Source: a virus
Virus record (IMG/VR): IMGVR_UViG_3300046355_000240
Location: 1-26,237 of that record
Direction: 5' to 3' (one strand)
Length of the DNA: 26,237 bases
Shown: positions 6,130 to 16,423 of the stretch, piece after piece
How positions within the stretch are numbered: the first letter of the stretch is position 1
How the letters are laid out: each line of letters begins with the position of its first letter
The notes under the pieces: model-generated
Told to the model about the DNA's origin: nothing
Seen by the model: only the letters and a program-made list of their open reading frames with translations
Databases searched by the model: none
Program-made: the position numbers and the translations under genes

Positions 6130-9100
6130 TTATTCTGCCGGTAATGCGATAATACGCAAATCTTTAATTTTGGGAACTATAGATTTATCATTTGAAGTCA
6201 TAACAATTTTAATTGCAAATGTTTTAAATGAATCATATGTTGTTCCACTCTCTGTCGTATATGTAATAGAATTTGTTGTCAATGATGGTTTATATTCATA
6301 TTCACGGAAATCAAATTCATTAATGGAAGGTGTAACTGTCGGATTGTAACATTCCATTTTCACATAAGGTCTATCTTTAAAATCGGTAGTATCGGTTGAA
6401 GAAAGAATCTTATAGAATACTTCAATTTCAGAACTACCTTGTTTATTGGCAGACAAGAATATGCGTAAATCACCAGCATCAAAACCATCAGCCAATGTGA
6501 TTGGTTTTGTGATATATTTAGCATCACAAATACCACCACCAGAATCATATTCACTATTTAAAACGATTGAGGCATTTGAGGTAACATTCGCAGTTGTTCC
6601 TGTATTTGGATATGATATTGTAAAGTCGTCTGTATAACCACTACCAGATGATGCCACATTGATACCGATTACATTTCCTTTAACACCATCTACAATTAGA
6701 TAGATTTCAGCTCCTGTGCCAGTGGATGACGTTACGGTAATAGTATTAGAATTAGAATATCCAGAACCTGGGGCAATGATATTAAAATCACTGGCTTCAA
6801 TAACACCATCATCGATAAAGTTTTCCCAAGCATTTAGGTAAACAGATTCTAAAGAAACAACAGGTGATATTGCATTGTCACTTGAAGCCATTTCAATGTT
6901 CACTGAGAAATCACCTTGATTTCTAATTTCTTTTCTACGAGAACCAACAACATATAAGTCATCCTGTCCCATACTATAAGTTACATATGGAGAGAAAGAA
7001 CGATAGGTTGTTTCTTTAGGTAACCCAATAGGTTTAGAAATAAATGTATGATTCAATTTAATTGGTGCATTAGTCAATGTATCTAATGAAGTTTCAACCA
7101 AACGGAATTTATCTAAAGGATAAGTTTGTGTTTGAACTTCAGATTGTAATGAGAAATTAGCTGTCGATGTTGAGAACACACAACGGTTCATTACAAACAT
7201 CATATCTTCATTGATAATAGGCACATATTCCATGGAGTTTTGTGATTTATACAATGTACCAACATAAGGGTTAACACCAACAAATTCATTACGTGTTGTA
7301 GTTGCACCCTTTTCTGCTACCCACATTGTATAATCTGGAGAATCAGTCATTACAACTAAAGCATACAGGCCTGGTTTCAAGAAAACAGGTGTAGAAAACT
7401 TAAAGTTTGTTTTTGTTGAAGCAATAGTTGCACTTGGTGAATCTGATACATTAATTTGTGATGGATACTTTGATACAACCGATTCAGGATACCAAAAATC
7501 TGTGTGTGGTGCACCATTTATGGTTGGTCTAATTTGAATTGTTACAGGTAAATTACTATCATCTACATTCTTAAAGAATAAATCAACTGAATCTAAGAAC
7601 ATGCCATTTGGATAAACTTGAGGATCCACATAGAATGTTTGTGCCAATGGATCTATTGCCCAAGCAGCAGTAATTCTTGTTTGAACTGTTGATGAAATTA
7701 ATTGTGGTGATGTTGTAGTACCAACAACCTTTGGTGCAACACCCACATTATATACAGTATCAACTAGAGTTGTTTTATTAACTTTAACACCTGAAGCTAC
7801 ATAGGAATGTTCAGCAAATGAAATTGCATCGGTATCGTAAGTATTATTGAATGATTCTGATACACGGAAGTTTCTTTCACCGGAACGGAATGTTGCCGCT
7901 GGTGGGTAGAAAGCACCAGATACTTGGCCAAATCTATTAGATTTGTTTGTTCCAAAACTATATGTAAAAGATTTATTTGTTGTTCCTAAATTGCCACTCA
8001 CGACAGCAACTTTAGATGTTGTGTTATAACTCACAACACTCAATGGAGTTCCTAAACCAATTTCTGAACCGGTTTCATGTATCAAATAGATTGTATTGCC
8101 AGCAATATTTACAGATGGAGCATCCGACGCTAAAGTGACAGAACTATTAGATACATTTGTAGTTAGACGACCTGAGCGATGTTCATTCACTGAAGAAATG
8201 GTAGCTATTGTTCCAGAATCTAAACCGAAAATGAACTTATTTGCAAGAGGTTTGCCTGTTTCATTTACGAGGAAAGCAGTATTTGTACCAATTTCTTTTG
8301 CAGACATTGTTACTAAATCATAACTTGTTCCACCATTAATAAAGCTGGCTGCATTGGCAGCCAAGTCAGAAATAGTATTTGCAATCAATATTTGTTCACC
8401 CGATAAAAATCCAGACGATACATTTAATGTTACTTTATTAGGAACTATTACATATTGGTTGACAGATACATCATCAAAGAATGAATAGAATGTTGTATTA
8501 GGTCTTACACCTTCAGAAGTGAAAATAATTTGACGAGGTTTAACATATGGTTGAATTGCCAAATCAGTAACAAATGTGCCAGTGTCTACTTCAGTTGTAG
8601 ATGTTGTAATTTGTTTTTGTTTTGATTCTGCACCTGCTGATAACCAAACTTGGTCACCTGATGTTCGAAGATTACCCCAAACATTTCCACCTAACCAAAC
8701 ACCATTCCGAGAGAAATCGATGTGTTTAGTTGTATACCACTTAGAGTCTATAGTTTTAGCGAATGGACTGTTCTTATCGTCAGCCCATTGTTTATTATTG
8801 TCTGCAATGTATTTAAATGCGTCATTAATGAAATTAAAAGCAGATTCAATTCCTTGATTAGAATTCAAAGTGACTCTAGCTGTTTTATCTGTATCTACAT
8901 CACCTGCAAATTCAGGAAATAATTTTAATTGCCCTTGAAAATTTGCAAATAAAGCAGCAGCAATTGGTGTTGTTTTTGTGGCATAAGGTTGTTTTGCAAA
9001 TTCAGTTGTTGTGTAATCCAACATTAAAAGTTTTTTCTCACCAGTACCAACAATATTAAATGCTCCAGAACAAGCGCCTGAAATTAATTTCATCTTAAAT

Positions 9101-12100
9101 GTTCTCATTAATGAAGCTGGTTTTAATTCACCATTTTCAATTAAACAACGGTTGTCATATCCAACATCTGAATAAGTTGCTTGAGAATCTGTTGTAGAAA
9201 AATTATCAACAAGAATACCATATTTTGAACGTTCTAAACCATTTGCATCTAAAACTTTAGTTGCAGCTGCATTTTTTTCTAAAGAATCCAATGCAACATA
9301 GTATTCCAATTGTTTAACACGGGTATCGAATGTTCCAATATCACGCATTGTGTAACGGCGATTGTTTTTAAAATCTGCACGAACATCTTTTACAGATTCA
9401 GTGTAAGCAGGAATATTCATAGTGTAAATCAACATATCAGTATCGCCTATAGGAGGCGCTATAGGTGATACAGAAGATTTACCTTTAATAACTGAAAACT
9501 CACGTGAGGGTTTTACAACCAATTGGTCAACACGACCAAGATAATACTCAAATGACGCAATACTTGTCAAATCTGGATCCGGATTAACCGCACCCGAAAG
9601 TGTGGTGCCACCGATGGCACGTGTAGGTCTAAAATCTAACGCTGAACGCAGTTGAACTAATTTACTGTCTGAACTATTATCAAACACTGATATTTCATCA
9701 TATGTAAAATTAGAACCAGGTTTCAAATAAGAATCTACTGTAAACAAACCATCATTTTGTGGAGATGGAGCTGATTGATGTTTCAAATATTTGTATTGAA
9801 CATAAATCTTACCTTTTGGTGAACTATAACCACGTTTCAATTTGATTGTTGCATGGTCATAATGTGTTTTCTTTTGTCCATTATTAAATTCATAATTGTC
9901 GGTAACATCGTATGTTGAAGATGAAAGCATAGCTGTTGTTACATTAGAACTTGTTGACAATGAATCAGTAATGCGAACAATTTCATATACATCAGGTACT
10001 TGTAAACTCACTGCAACACCTGGTGTTTTTAAGTTGGTCAATGATGTTCCATTTTCAAAAAATGTAGAACCAATATCTTCATAAACCACACCACCAGTAA
10101 ATGATGTCTTTGTTGCTGAATTAGCAGCTTCTAGTGTATCTGCACCACCCAATTCAAATGGAACTTTTGCATGTAAATCTGCGCCAGTTGTTAATGGAAT
10201 TAATTGTTTACCACGCAAAGCACCTGTTGATGAATTATCAGCATTGTTAATTTTGCTTGTAATTAAAAAGTCTGCTCGAACACCAGCTGTGTTGAAATCA
10301 ATATCCAATGTGGTTGAACTTACTTTAGTTACCGTAAATAAGTTGTTAGCCAAAGAACAAATAGTATTTGGAGTAATTCCTGATGTTCCGTTTGAAGCTG
10401 AATCTGAACGAATAAAACAAATAATATTATCTAAAATAACTGAATCGGAAAGAGTTGAACCTGTCGAACCAAAATTAAATGTATCTGTACCTTCAGTTGT
10501 AATAGTAATAATACCATCACCACCCGATAACTTATTTGAATATACTTTACGTGTAAATAAATCCAAATTTGAAATAGTTCCAGCTTTGATTGCATCAAAT
10601 GGCAAATCAAAAATTAATGCGGAACGATTTGGTTCTGTAATAAATGCATATCCAGTGGTTGTTTCTTTAGAATCACTATTAATATTACCACCAAACAATA
10701 TTGAAGTGCCATTCCTATTAATAACAGATTCAGCAACTTTAAAATCAGGATCAATAGAGAATGTGTTAGAAGCTGGAATGAAAGGTAAAGCAGAAGCCAG
10801 TGTTATAGTATTAGCTGTTGTACTGGATTGTGTAATTAAAATTGGTGCTAAACTTGAACCACCAGCATCAGTGATACGGAAATACATATTTGCGTATGTG
10901 TTTGCTGGAGCTGTTGCTGACCAAGATGATGGAACTTTAACTACAGTTGTTGTCGAACCACTAGATGGTAGTGTTCCGGTAATTGGAGTATTATTTACAT
11001 CGAATACATTAACGGTAAATGAATGTGTTGTTCCAACATCAGTTGTTGTAGCATCATTATACTTCATCATACTGGCACGTAACGTACCAATCTTTGTTGA
11101 GTTATAAGCTGTTGTTGTTGAAACATTCACACTAGTAATAGGAACAGAATGAATATCTAATTGTGTAAACGCACTGATATCTAATGAACCACGAATTGTA
11201 TCCAATACGATTGAACTAGTATAGTTTGTGGCAATATCATAATCTGAAACACTTGTTGTTTCACGAGCTCTATCTACTTCAATTGTCGTTGGTGCAATTG
11301 TTTGGTATTCATATCCACCAACATACGCTTTACCTGGATCCAAAATGGCATTAAATTTACCATTAGCTGAATCTCCTTCTTCCAAAGAAATAACAAATGG
11401 GTCGACCGTATAATTTCCAGACTCATCATATGTTCTTCGAGCAAGAGTTTTTTCAATTTCAGAATATATTGGGTAATCAATCTCTTTTGTTTTAACACCA
11501 TCGACCAAACGAATAACTTCAAAAAATGAAGATTCATCAGCAGAATCTAATGTTCTTTTAGCTAGTGTTGTTTGTATTTGATAACGATTAGCTCCTGGAG
11601 CTTGATAATTAAATGCACCTTGAGCTGGATCCAATAATGAAGTGTCATCAACTTCATCAATAATTGTGTCATCAAATTCAATACCAATTTTATATGAAGG
11701 TAATGAATTGATTGTTGTTGAATTATATCCTATTCTATAAAACAATTCAACAACTAAAAATTGTGGTACAACTTTAACGAATTGTCCTTTAAAATAATAT
11801 ACACCTTCTTGAACTGAAGCAATATATGAACGACCTACGGCATTGGCAGAACGTAATGATGCAAAAATATTTTGGCCAGATATTTTTAATTCATCATTTT
11901 CAGAAAAAACATCACCTGACAAATATTTAACAACTAAAATTGGATTCGCAGAAGTTGTATCAACAGCAACAACTTTTGCACGAACTGATTTAGATGAATT
12001 GTAAGAAATAATTGTTTTGTCTAAAAAATCTGATGGAACAATATCTTGATTATCATACTGACTATTCAGTGTAATGTAATTTGCTTTATCATCTAATGAT

Positions 12101-12297
12101 ATTTTACCACCAACAATTGGACTACCACTTTTGAAAATGTGATTACCAAATTTTTCAATTTGGTTTTGAAGAATGGTTTGAATTTGAGTTAATTCACGAG
12201 CTTGAACTGAATATCCAGGACGGAATAATACTCGCATGAAGTTTTTATCTTCATCAAAATCATCAAAATATGGGTCGTAATTGAAAAGAGTGGTCAT
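6130..12297 (-). CDS. Giant DUF4815-type baseplate/fibre connector protein
   Basis: At 2055 aa this is the longest gene in the window. The N-terminus (TTLFNYDPYFDDFDEDKNF, RVLFRPGYSVQARELTQIQ, LQNQIEKFGNHIFKSGSPI) matches the DUF4815 family of T4-like marine phage structural proteins, covering roughly the first 600 residues. The middle is Ser/Thr/Asn-rich and probably beta. A receptor- or carbohydrate-type jelly-roll segment may lie around 1500-1650 (WAIDPLAQTFYVDP, FLKPGLYALVVMTDSPDY), which is inference. Residues about 1836-1905 hold a GSGY beta module also found in gp6, gp8 and the 923-aa protein. The C-terminal ~140 residues (YITKPITLADGFDAGDLRIF, IVPKIKDLRIIALP) close the protein. A strong GAGGAA ribosome site (12301-12306) precedes the ATG. 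Lying between gp8 and the fibre, where T4 has gp9-gp12, it is the best candidate for the wedge rim that holds the fibre. Confidence 0.88.
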   Translation of the reverse strand: MTTLFNYDPYFDDFDEDKNFMRVLFRPGYSVQARELTQIQTILQNQIEKFGNHIFKSGSPIVGGKISLDDKANYITLNSQYDNQDIVPSDFLDKTIISYNSSKSVRAKVVAVDTTSANPILVVKYLSGDVFSENDELKISGQNIFASLRSANAVGRSYIASVQEGVYYFKGQFVKVVPQFLVVELFYRIGYNSTTINSLPSYKIGIEFDDTIIDEVDDTSLLDPAQGAFNYQAPGANRYQIQTTLAKRTLDSADESSFFEVIRLVDGVKTKEIDYPIYSEIEKTLARRTYDESGNYTVDPFVISLEEGDSANGKFNAILDPGKAYVGGYEYQTIAPTTIEVDRARETTSVSDYDIATNYTSSIVLDTIRGSLDISAFTQLDIHSVPITSVNVSTTTAYNSTKIGTLRASMMKYNDATTTDVGTTHSFTVNVFDVNNTPITGTLPSSGSTTTVVKVPSSWSATAPANTYANMYFRITDAGGSSLAPILITQSSTTANTITLASALPFIPASNTFSIDPDFKVAESVINRNGTSILFGGNINSDSKETTTGYAFITEPNRSALIFDLPFDAIKAGTISNLDLFTRKVYSNKLSGGDGIITITTEGTDTFNFGSTGSTLSDSVILDNIICFIRSDSASNGTSGITPNTICSLANNLFTVTKVSSTTLDIDFNTAGVRADFLITSKINNADNSSTGALRGKQLIPLTTGADLHAKVPFELGGADTLEAANSATKTSFTGGVVYEDIGSTFFENGTSLTNLKTPGVAVSLQVPDVYEIVRITDSLSTSSNVTTAMLSSSTYDVTDNYEFNNGQKKTHYDHATIKLKRGYSSPKGKIYVQYKYLKHQSAPSPQNDGLFTVDSYLKPGSNFTYDEISVFDNSSDSKLVQLRSALDFRPTRAIGGTTLSGAVNPDPDLTSIASFEYYLGRVDQLVVKPSREFSVIKGKSSVSPIAPPIGDTDMLIYTMNIPAYTESVKDVRADFKNNRRYTMRDIGTFDTRVKQLEYYVALDSLEKNAAATKVLDANGLERSKYGILVDNFSTTDSQATYSDVGYDNRCLIENGELKPASLMRTFKMKLISGACSGAFNIVGTGEKKLLMLDYTTTEFAKQPYATKTTPIAAALFANFQGQLKLFPEFAGDVDTDKTARVTLNSNQGIESAFNFINDAFKYIADNNKQWADDKNSPFAKTIDSKWYTTKHIDFSRNGVWLGGNVWGNLRTSGDQVWLSAGAESKQKQITTSTTEVDTGTFVTDLAIQPYVKPRQIIFTSEGVRPNTTFYSFFDDVSVNQYVIVPNKVTLNVSSGFLSGEQILIANTISDLAANAASFINGGTSYDLVTMSAKEIGTNTAFLVNETGKPLANKFIFGLDSGTIATISSVNEHRSGRLTTNVSNSSVTLASDAPSVNIAGNTIYLIHETGSEIGLGTPLSVVSYNTTSKVAVVSGNLGTTNKSFTYSFGTNKSNRFGQVSGAFYPPAATFRSGERNFRVSESFNNTYDTDAISFAEHSYVASGVKVNKTTLVDTVYNVGVAPKVVGTTTSPQLISSTVQTRITAAWAIDPLAQTFYVDPQVYPNGMFLDSVDLFFKNVDDSNLPVTIQIRPTINGAPHTDFWYPESVVSKYPSQINVSDSPSATIASTKTNFKFSTPVFLKPGLYALVVMTDSPDYTMWVAEKGATTTRNEFVGVNPYVGTLYKSQNSMEYVPIINEDMMFVMNRCVFSTSTANFSLQSEVQTQTYPLDKFRLVETSLDTLTNAPIKLNHTFISKPIGLPKETTYRSFSPYVTYSMGQDDLYVVGSRRKEIRNQGDFSVNIEMASSDNAISPVVSLESVYLNAWENFIDDGVIEASDFNIIAPGSGYSNSNTITVTSSTGTGAEIYLIVDGVKGNVIGINVASSGSGYTDDFTISYPNTGTTANVTSNASIVLNSEYDSGGGICDAKYITKPITLADGFDAGDLRIFLSANKQGSSEIEVFYKILSSTDTTDFKDRPYVKMECYNPTVTPSINEFDFREYEYKPSLTTNSITYTTESGTTYDSFKTFAIKIVMTSNDKSIVPKIKDLRIIALPAE

Positions 12298-12314
12298 TTA
12301 TTCCTCGTGGCCTC

Positions 12315-13643
12315 TTAGAAACTTAATATGAATTTAATTCTGTCTGTTTGGTCTGCATCTCTACTAACAGGCAATTTATCGGATATGTATAATACTTTTC
12401 CAGAGTATGGATGCAAAGTTGGGTTTACTGAAGAGGTTGCAACACGTATCGAACCACTTGTGAAACCTTTTAAAGCTTGGTTTGTATTTAATGTTCCTGT
12501 AATATTATTTACATAAACATAATTTTCAATTTCATCAAACGAGATAACTTCTGCTGTAAAAGTAGCATCATTAAATGTTGTGCCTTGATAAACAACCTCA
12601 TCGTTACTAAAGTCACCTAATCCAGGTGATGTTTTTATTTTAGTATATAGTGTATATGATTTTTTTGAAGCTAATGTTTTTGTTTCATATTCATAAGGAT
12701 TTGAAACTACAAATATTTGTCTGAATTCATTATCGGTTGGATATACACCAGATTCAGTACCATCAAATTCAACATTAAACATAACTGTTGAAGCTCCCAA
12801 TTCATAAACAGGGTCATATCCATGCCCATCATGTGGCGCAATACTCACTATAGCTGATGCTCCACTTCCTATACCGCCAGGAACGTCAGTAAATAATAAA
12901 GTTGCACTGGTATAATCTTGACCTCTATTTTGAATAATAACATCTTGCACTTGTCCGTTCACAACATTGGCTTTTAGAATAGCACCAGAACCATCACCTA
13001 CAACACTAATAATTGATTGTGTTGAACCATCGGTATAATTATTACCGGAATTGGTTATGTTTACAACATCAATAGAACTTGGTATTGCAGATGCTCTTAC
13101 AAACTTATTATTTACTACGGGCATCCAATTTTCATCTGTAAATTTTTGTTTTTGTACAGAAGAAATTGTGTACATATATTTCCATTTATAACCATCTGCT
13201 GTTGCAACATATGGTTCTTCCAATGATGTTGCGGATAAAGTTAACTCAGGTTCATTGGTTGATGCGGTTCCAACAGAAACATTTGAAAGGCATTTAAACA
13301 CCTGGTCTTTAGAATTCAATACATAAAAATTTGAAGTTGATTCATAAGTATTATATACAGTATTTGATACCCAATCATTTCTTTCGACAACTAATGAAGA
13401 GTTTTCAAATGATAATTGTTTTACAAAAATAGCTTTTTTATACAAATCATTATAATCATTATCAGTAACTCCTGGTGTTGGAACATTTTCCACACCTGAG
13501 TTCCAAGGCAACTGTTGGCCCAATACAACATAAATGTATGATTTTTTATCTATTGGAAGATATGAATTTGCATTAACATCAGTTAGGTTTTGAACCTGTT
13601 TGGCTAATGAAATTTTAAAGTTTTTGGTTAATATTGATGACAT
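12315..13643 (-). CDS. 8: Baseplate wedge protein gp8-like
   Basis: This 442-aa protein is recognised as the gp8 wedge subunit of T4-like marine phages. The N-terminal part has YIYVVLGQQLPW, a VVERNDWVSNTVYNTYES segment, NFYVLNSKDQVFKCLSN and GYKWKYMYTI. The C-terminus has YSGKVLYISDKLPVSRDADQ followed by IKFIL, as in the family. In T4, gp8 (334 aa) is a dimer joining gp10, gp7 and gp6 in the wedge. The extra length here is largely residues about 191-270, a GNNYT/GQDYT beta module shared with neighbouring wedge proteins. A second shared unit (VVYQGT ... TFTAEV) lies at about 349-402. It starts 8 bases after the 923-aa gene. No good Shine-Dalgarno is seen, but an AATAAATA lies 5 bases before the ATG. 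Confidence 0.88.
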   Translation of the reverse strand: MSSILTKNFKISLAKQVQNLTDVNANSYLPIDKKSYIYVVLGQQLPWNSGVENVPTPGVTDNDYNDLYKKAIFVKQLSFENSSLVVERNDWVSNTVYNTYESTSNFYVLNSKDQVFKCLSNVSVGTASTNEPELTLSATSLEEPYVATADGYKWKYMYTISSVQKQKFTDENWMPVVNNKFVRASAIPSSIDVVNITNSGNNYTDGSTQSIISVVGDGSGAILKANVVNGQVQDVIIQNRGQDYTSATLLFTDVPGGIGSGASAIVSIAPHDGHGYDPVYELGASTVMFNVEFDGTESGVYPTDNEFRQIFVVSNPYEYETKTLASKKSYTLYTKIKTSPGLGDFSNDEVVYQGTTFNDATFTAEVISFDEIENYVYVNNITGTLNTNQALKGFTSGSIRVATSSVNPTLHPYSGKVLYISDKLPVSRDADQTDRIKFILSF

Positions 13644-13651
13644 AATAGTAT

Positions 13652-16423
13652 TTATTCAAACTTTTGGACTAAAGTTGTTACAAATGATGAATTTGTTGAA
13701 AATGAAGTATCTACCAAAATAGTATTGGCATTTACAAAAGTTACAGTTTTGGTATCATTAAATACCAAATTGATTGTTACACCAGTATCATCAACATTGA
13801 TGGTATTTTGTGTTTGTATACTGGTTTCACTAATCACATTAGAAACCGTTTCTGTATTACCTGTGGATAACACGATGATATCACCTTCAATAATATCATT
13901 AATAAAGTTACTTGAAACTCCAATAATTGTATTACTTCCGGATGTTGTATTTGCTGTACCTAAAATTCGTTTAGAAACAGAAGTTAAGGTTACAATATCA
14001 CCAACACTTATTGAAGAAACTAAATTTGCAGAAGTGTTTGTGGAAACCATATTGTTTCCACCATTAGCTATATTAAATGTATCTGAAATTGTTAACTCTA
14101 TAATTCCCACATCAGTTAAAAATTTGGATACAGACTCACTATTTTCATCAATTCTGTTAATGAATGTTTTTGTTCCTGTTGGATGAACAATATTATTTAA
14201 AGCATTTCTAAATTGGTTATAGTCTTTTTTGGTATTAATTACATAAGAGAAATTATGATATTTGTCACCATCCTGTATTTTTTTGTCCGAACTAACATGA
14301 CCGTCTGTATTAATATACAAACCAGGCAATCTAATCAATCCATTTTCAAATTCTGCGGTAGCCTTAGCTTGGCCATCACCATAATAAGAAATGCTCACAA
14401 CATTAGCACTAACCAAACCATCATCGGAAATCAAAGGTTGTGTAGGATTTAAAAGGCCTTTATAATCAAAAATACGAAGAAAACCATCATCCAATATAAA
14501 TTCATCAACCATAGCTGTAAATGTTGTATTGGTATTTGATGTTCCTTGATACACTTTTGTATTCGAAACAAATAATTGACCAGGTGTTACATTAGAAACT
14601 GCCATATCAGCATTTCTAAGTGATATTGTTGGAGCTGATGTATAGTCATATCCATAACTAACAACACGTAGTTTTGATATTGAACCAATTCGAGATGTTG
14701 TTAAATCTAAAGTTTCTCCATCTCCAGTTATTTCTAAAATTTGCAATACAGCATTAGAACCTGAAGCTGTATCAATTGTGATTGTTGGAAAATTATCTTT
14801 AGTATAACCTTCACCACCAATTACATAGTCAGGTGTTTGTAAAAATTCAACAGTTTTAATTCCATTATTACCAGCATGAACTTCTTTAACTCTAGCATTA
14901 GCACCATATCCTGTTCCACCAGTAAATATTAAATATTCACCAACAGCATAATCTTCACCACCATCAACAATGTTTATTCTACCTAATGAACCTAAATTTC
15001 TCAAATCGCAACGTGATACTTTATAAACAGCAACACCACTAATATCATTAGGAAATGCTTCAGAAAATGATATTGTATTATTGGTTACAGCAGTAACCAT
15101 TTTAAGTTCTTCATATCTGTTCAATACAAATAATCTTACGGTGTCACCAATATCAAAACTTAAAGTCAAATTCTGAGTATTATCGGTAATTTGAGATGTT
15201 CCTTTGATGATATTGACAGACGGATTAATCAATATATCATCTTTATCCTCACAATAAAAACTATAAACATCAACAGATGGCTTTGTTCTATAACCACCAC
15301 CAGAACCGTCAATAGTTACAAAAGATATTGGATAAACGTTAAAAGAAGAAAATGTTGAAATTGAATTAATTGCATTATTTTCAACATTAGAAATTGGTGT
15401 TGTTAATAGTGTTTCTATAAAAGTTTCCGATACATTTATTGTTCGGTATACAGTATCATCCAACAAACTAATTTTCGCTCTTGCTTCTGTACCAAAAGAT
15501 GCACCTTCAAAACCGTTAGAAAAGTCTATAATGGATGTTTTTGGATGAACTACTGGGTCACGAAATCCAAATCCACCATTAGAAACAATAACGTCAGTAA
15601 TACCACCAGAAGTTGTTTCACCAACATATGCAATTGCACCAATTGGTGTATTTGCAACAGGATTTAAACCACCAACAATTGTTACGGGGTCTCCAGAATA
15701 ACCTGTTGTTACATCATAAGCCGAATAAAATAATCCTCTATTTTGAGGATCAATTTTTATTTCCGATAATGCACCAATTAGACGAGCACTAACAGTAACA
15801 TCATTTGTTCCATCATTATATGTTGCAAAAACCGTTTCTCCCGTTTGAAATAATTTCTGTACGTTTGAAATGTAAACTTCAATATAAGAAATACCCAATT
15901 GTCTGTCAACAGAACGAATTACTTTTTCAACAAGAGCTGTTGCTTTTGATAATTCACCAGTTAATAAACACTTTTGAATATTAAAAATATTATTATCATT
16001 GGTGTCTAACCGTAATGCTAACGGCAAAACCCATTTACCATCAGAAGCAATTAGAATATCATCTTTAGGATAATAGATATCAATTTCTTCATTATATAAA
16101 GCTCTAAATAAAAATTTTAAAGAATTAGGAGTGCCTTTAGAAGAATAAAATTGATTTATTAATTTTATAAATTTTCTTTTATCTAATGTAATAGATTGTG
16201 GAAAATATGGCAAAAATTCTTTTTGAATTTCTTCAATATAAAAATCTGTGGCCAAATCAACATCTTGAGCACTTTTTAATTCATCAGCTGCCTTAATTAC
16301 ATTACCAGATTGTTCTAACCATTCATAATATTTTTCTAAAAAAGTTACAAATGTGGAATATTCACTTCGAACAAATTCTGGAAGTTGTTGACTAACTAAT
16401 GAAGATATTAAAAAATTACTCAT
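13652..16423 (-). CDS. Baseplate wedge protein in the gp7 position
   Basis: This 923-aa protein lies between gp6 and gp8, where T4 carries gp7 (1032 aa, the clamp of the wedge core). The first ~130 residues (LPEFVRSEYSTFVTFLEKYY, FYSSKGTPNSLKFLFRALYN) are alpha-helical and typical of large structural proteins at this locus in T4-like marine phages. I do not see convincing sequence identity to T4 gp7, so the name is positional. Residues about 275-320, 365-390 and 480-605 contain repeats of a GGFGF/GGGY/GYDY beta module shared with gp6, gp8 and the DUF4815 protein. A VYQGT ... TFTAMV unit at about 622-677 is shared with gp8. The C-terminus is Ser/Thr/Asn-rich with a repeated GTANTTSGSNTIIGVS-type strand pattern. 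Its ATG overlaps the gp6 stop as ATGA, which fits coupled, stoichiometric production of wedge parts. Confidence 0.85.
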   Translation of the reverse strand: MSNFLISSLVSQQLPEFVRSEYSTFVTFLEKYYEWLEQSGNVIKAADELKSAQDVDLATDFYIEEIQKEFLPYFPQSITLDKRKFIKLINQFYSSKGTPNSLKFLFRALYNEEIDIYYPKDDILIASDGKWVLPLALRLDTNDNNIFNIQKCLLTGELSKATALVEKVIRSVDRQLGISYIEVYISNVQKLFQTGETVFATYNDGTNDVTVSARLIGALSEIKIDPQNRGLFYSAYDVTTGYSGDPVTIVGGLNPVANTPIGAIAYVGETTSGGITDVIVSNGGFGFRDPVVHPKTSIIDFSNGFEGASFGTEARAKISLLDDTVYRTINVSETFIETLLTTPISNVENNAINSISTFSSFNVYPISFVTIDGSGGGYRTKPSVDVYSFYCEDKDDILINPSVNIIKGTSQITDNTQNLTLSFDIGDTVRLFVLNRYEELKMVTAVTNNTISFSEAFPNDISGVAVYKVSRCDLRNLGSLGRINIVDGGEDYAVGEYLIFTGGTGYGANARVKEVHAGNNGIKTVEFLQTPDYVIGGEGYTKDNFPTITIDTASGSNAVLQILEITGDGETLDLTTSRIGSISKLRVVSYGYDYTSAPTISLRNADMAVSNVTPGQLFVSNTKVYQGTSNTNTTFTAMVDEFILDDGFLRIFDYKGLLNPTQPLISDDGLVSANVVSISYYGDGQAKATAEFENGLIRLPGLYINTDGHVSSDKKIQDGDKYHNFSYVINTKKDYNQFRNALNNIVHPTGTKTFINRIDENSESVSKFLTDVGIIELTISDTFNIANGGNNMVSTNTSANLVSSISVGDIVTLTSVSKRILGTANTTSGSNTIIGVSSNFINDIIEGDIIVLSTGNTETVSNVISETSIQTQNTINVDDTGVTINLVFNDTKTVTFVNANTILVDTSFSTNSSFVTTLVQKFE

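Noticed and set aside
10244-11107. A 287-codon open frame on the plus strand
   Set aside because: It lies wholly antisense to the DUF4815 gene; its Val/Ile/Pro/Ser-rich content is what the reverse of Asn/Thr/Asp codons gives, and it has no recognisable domain or ribosome site.
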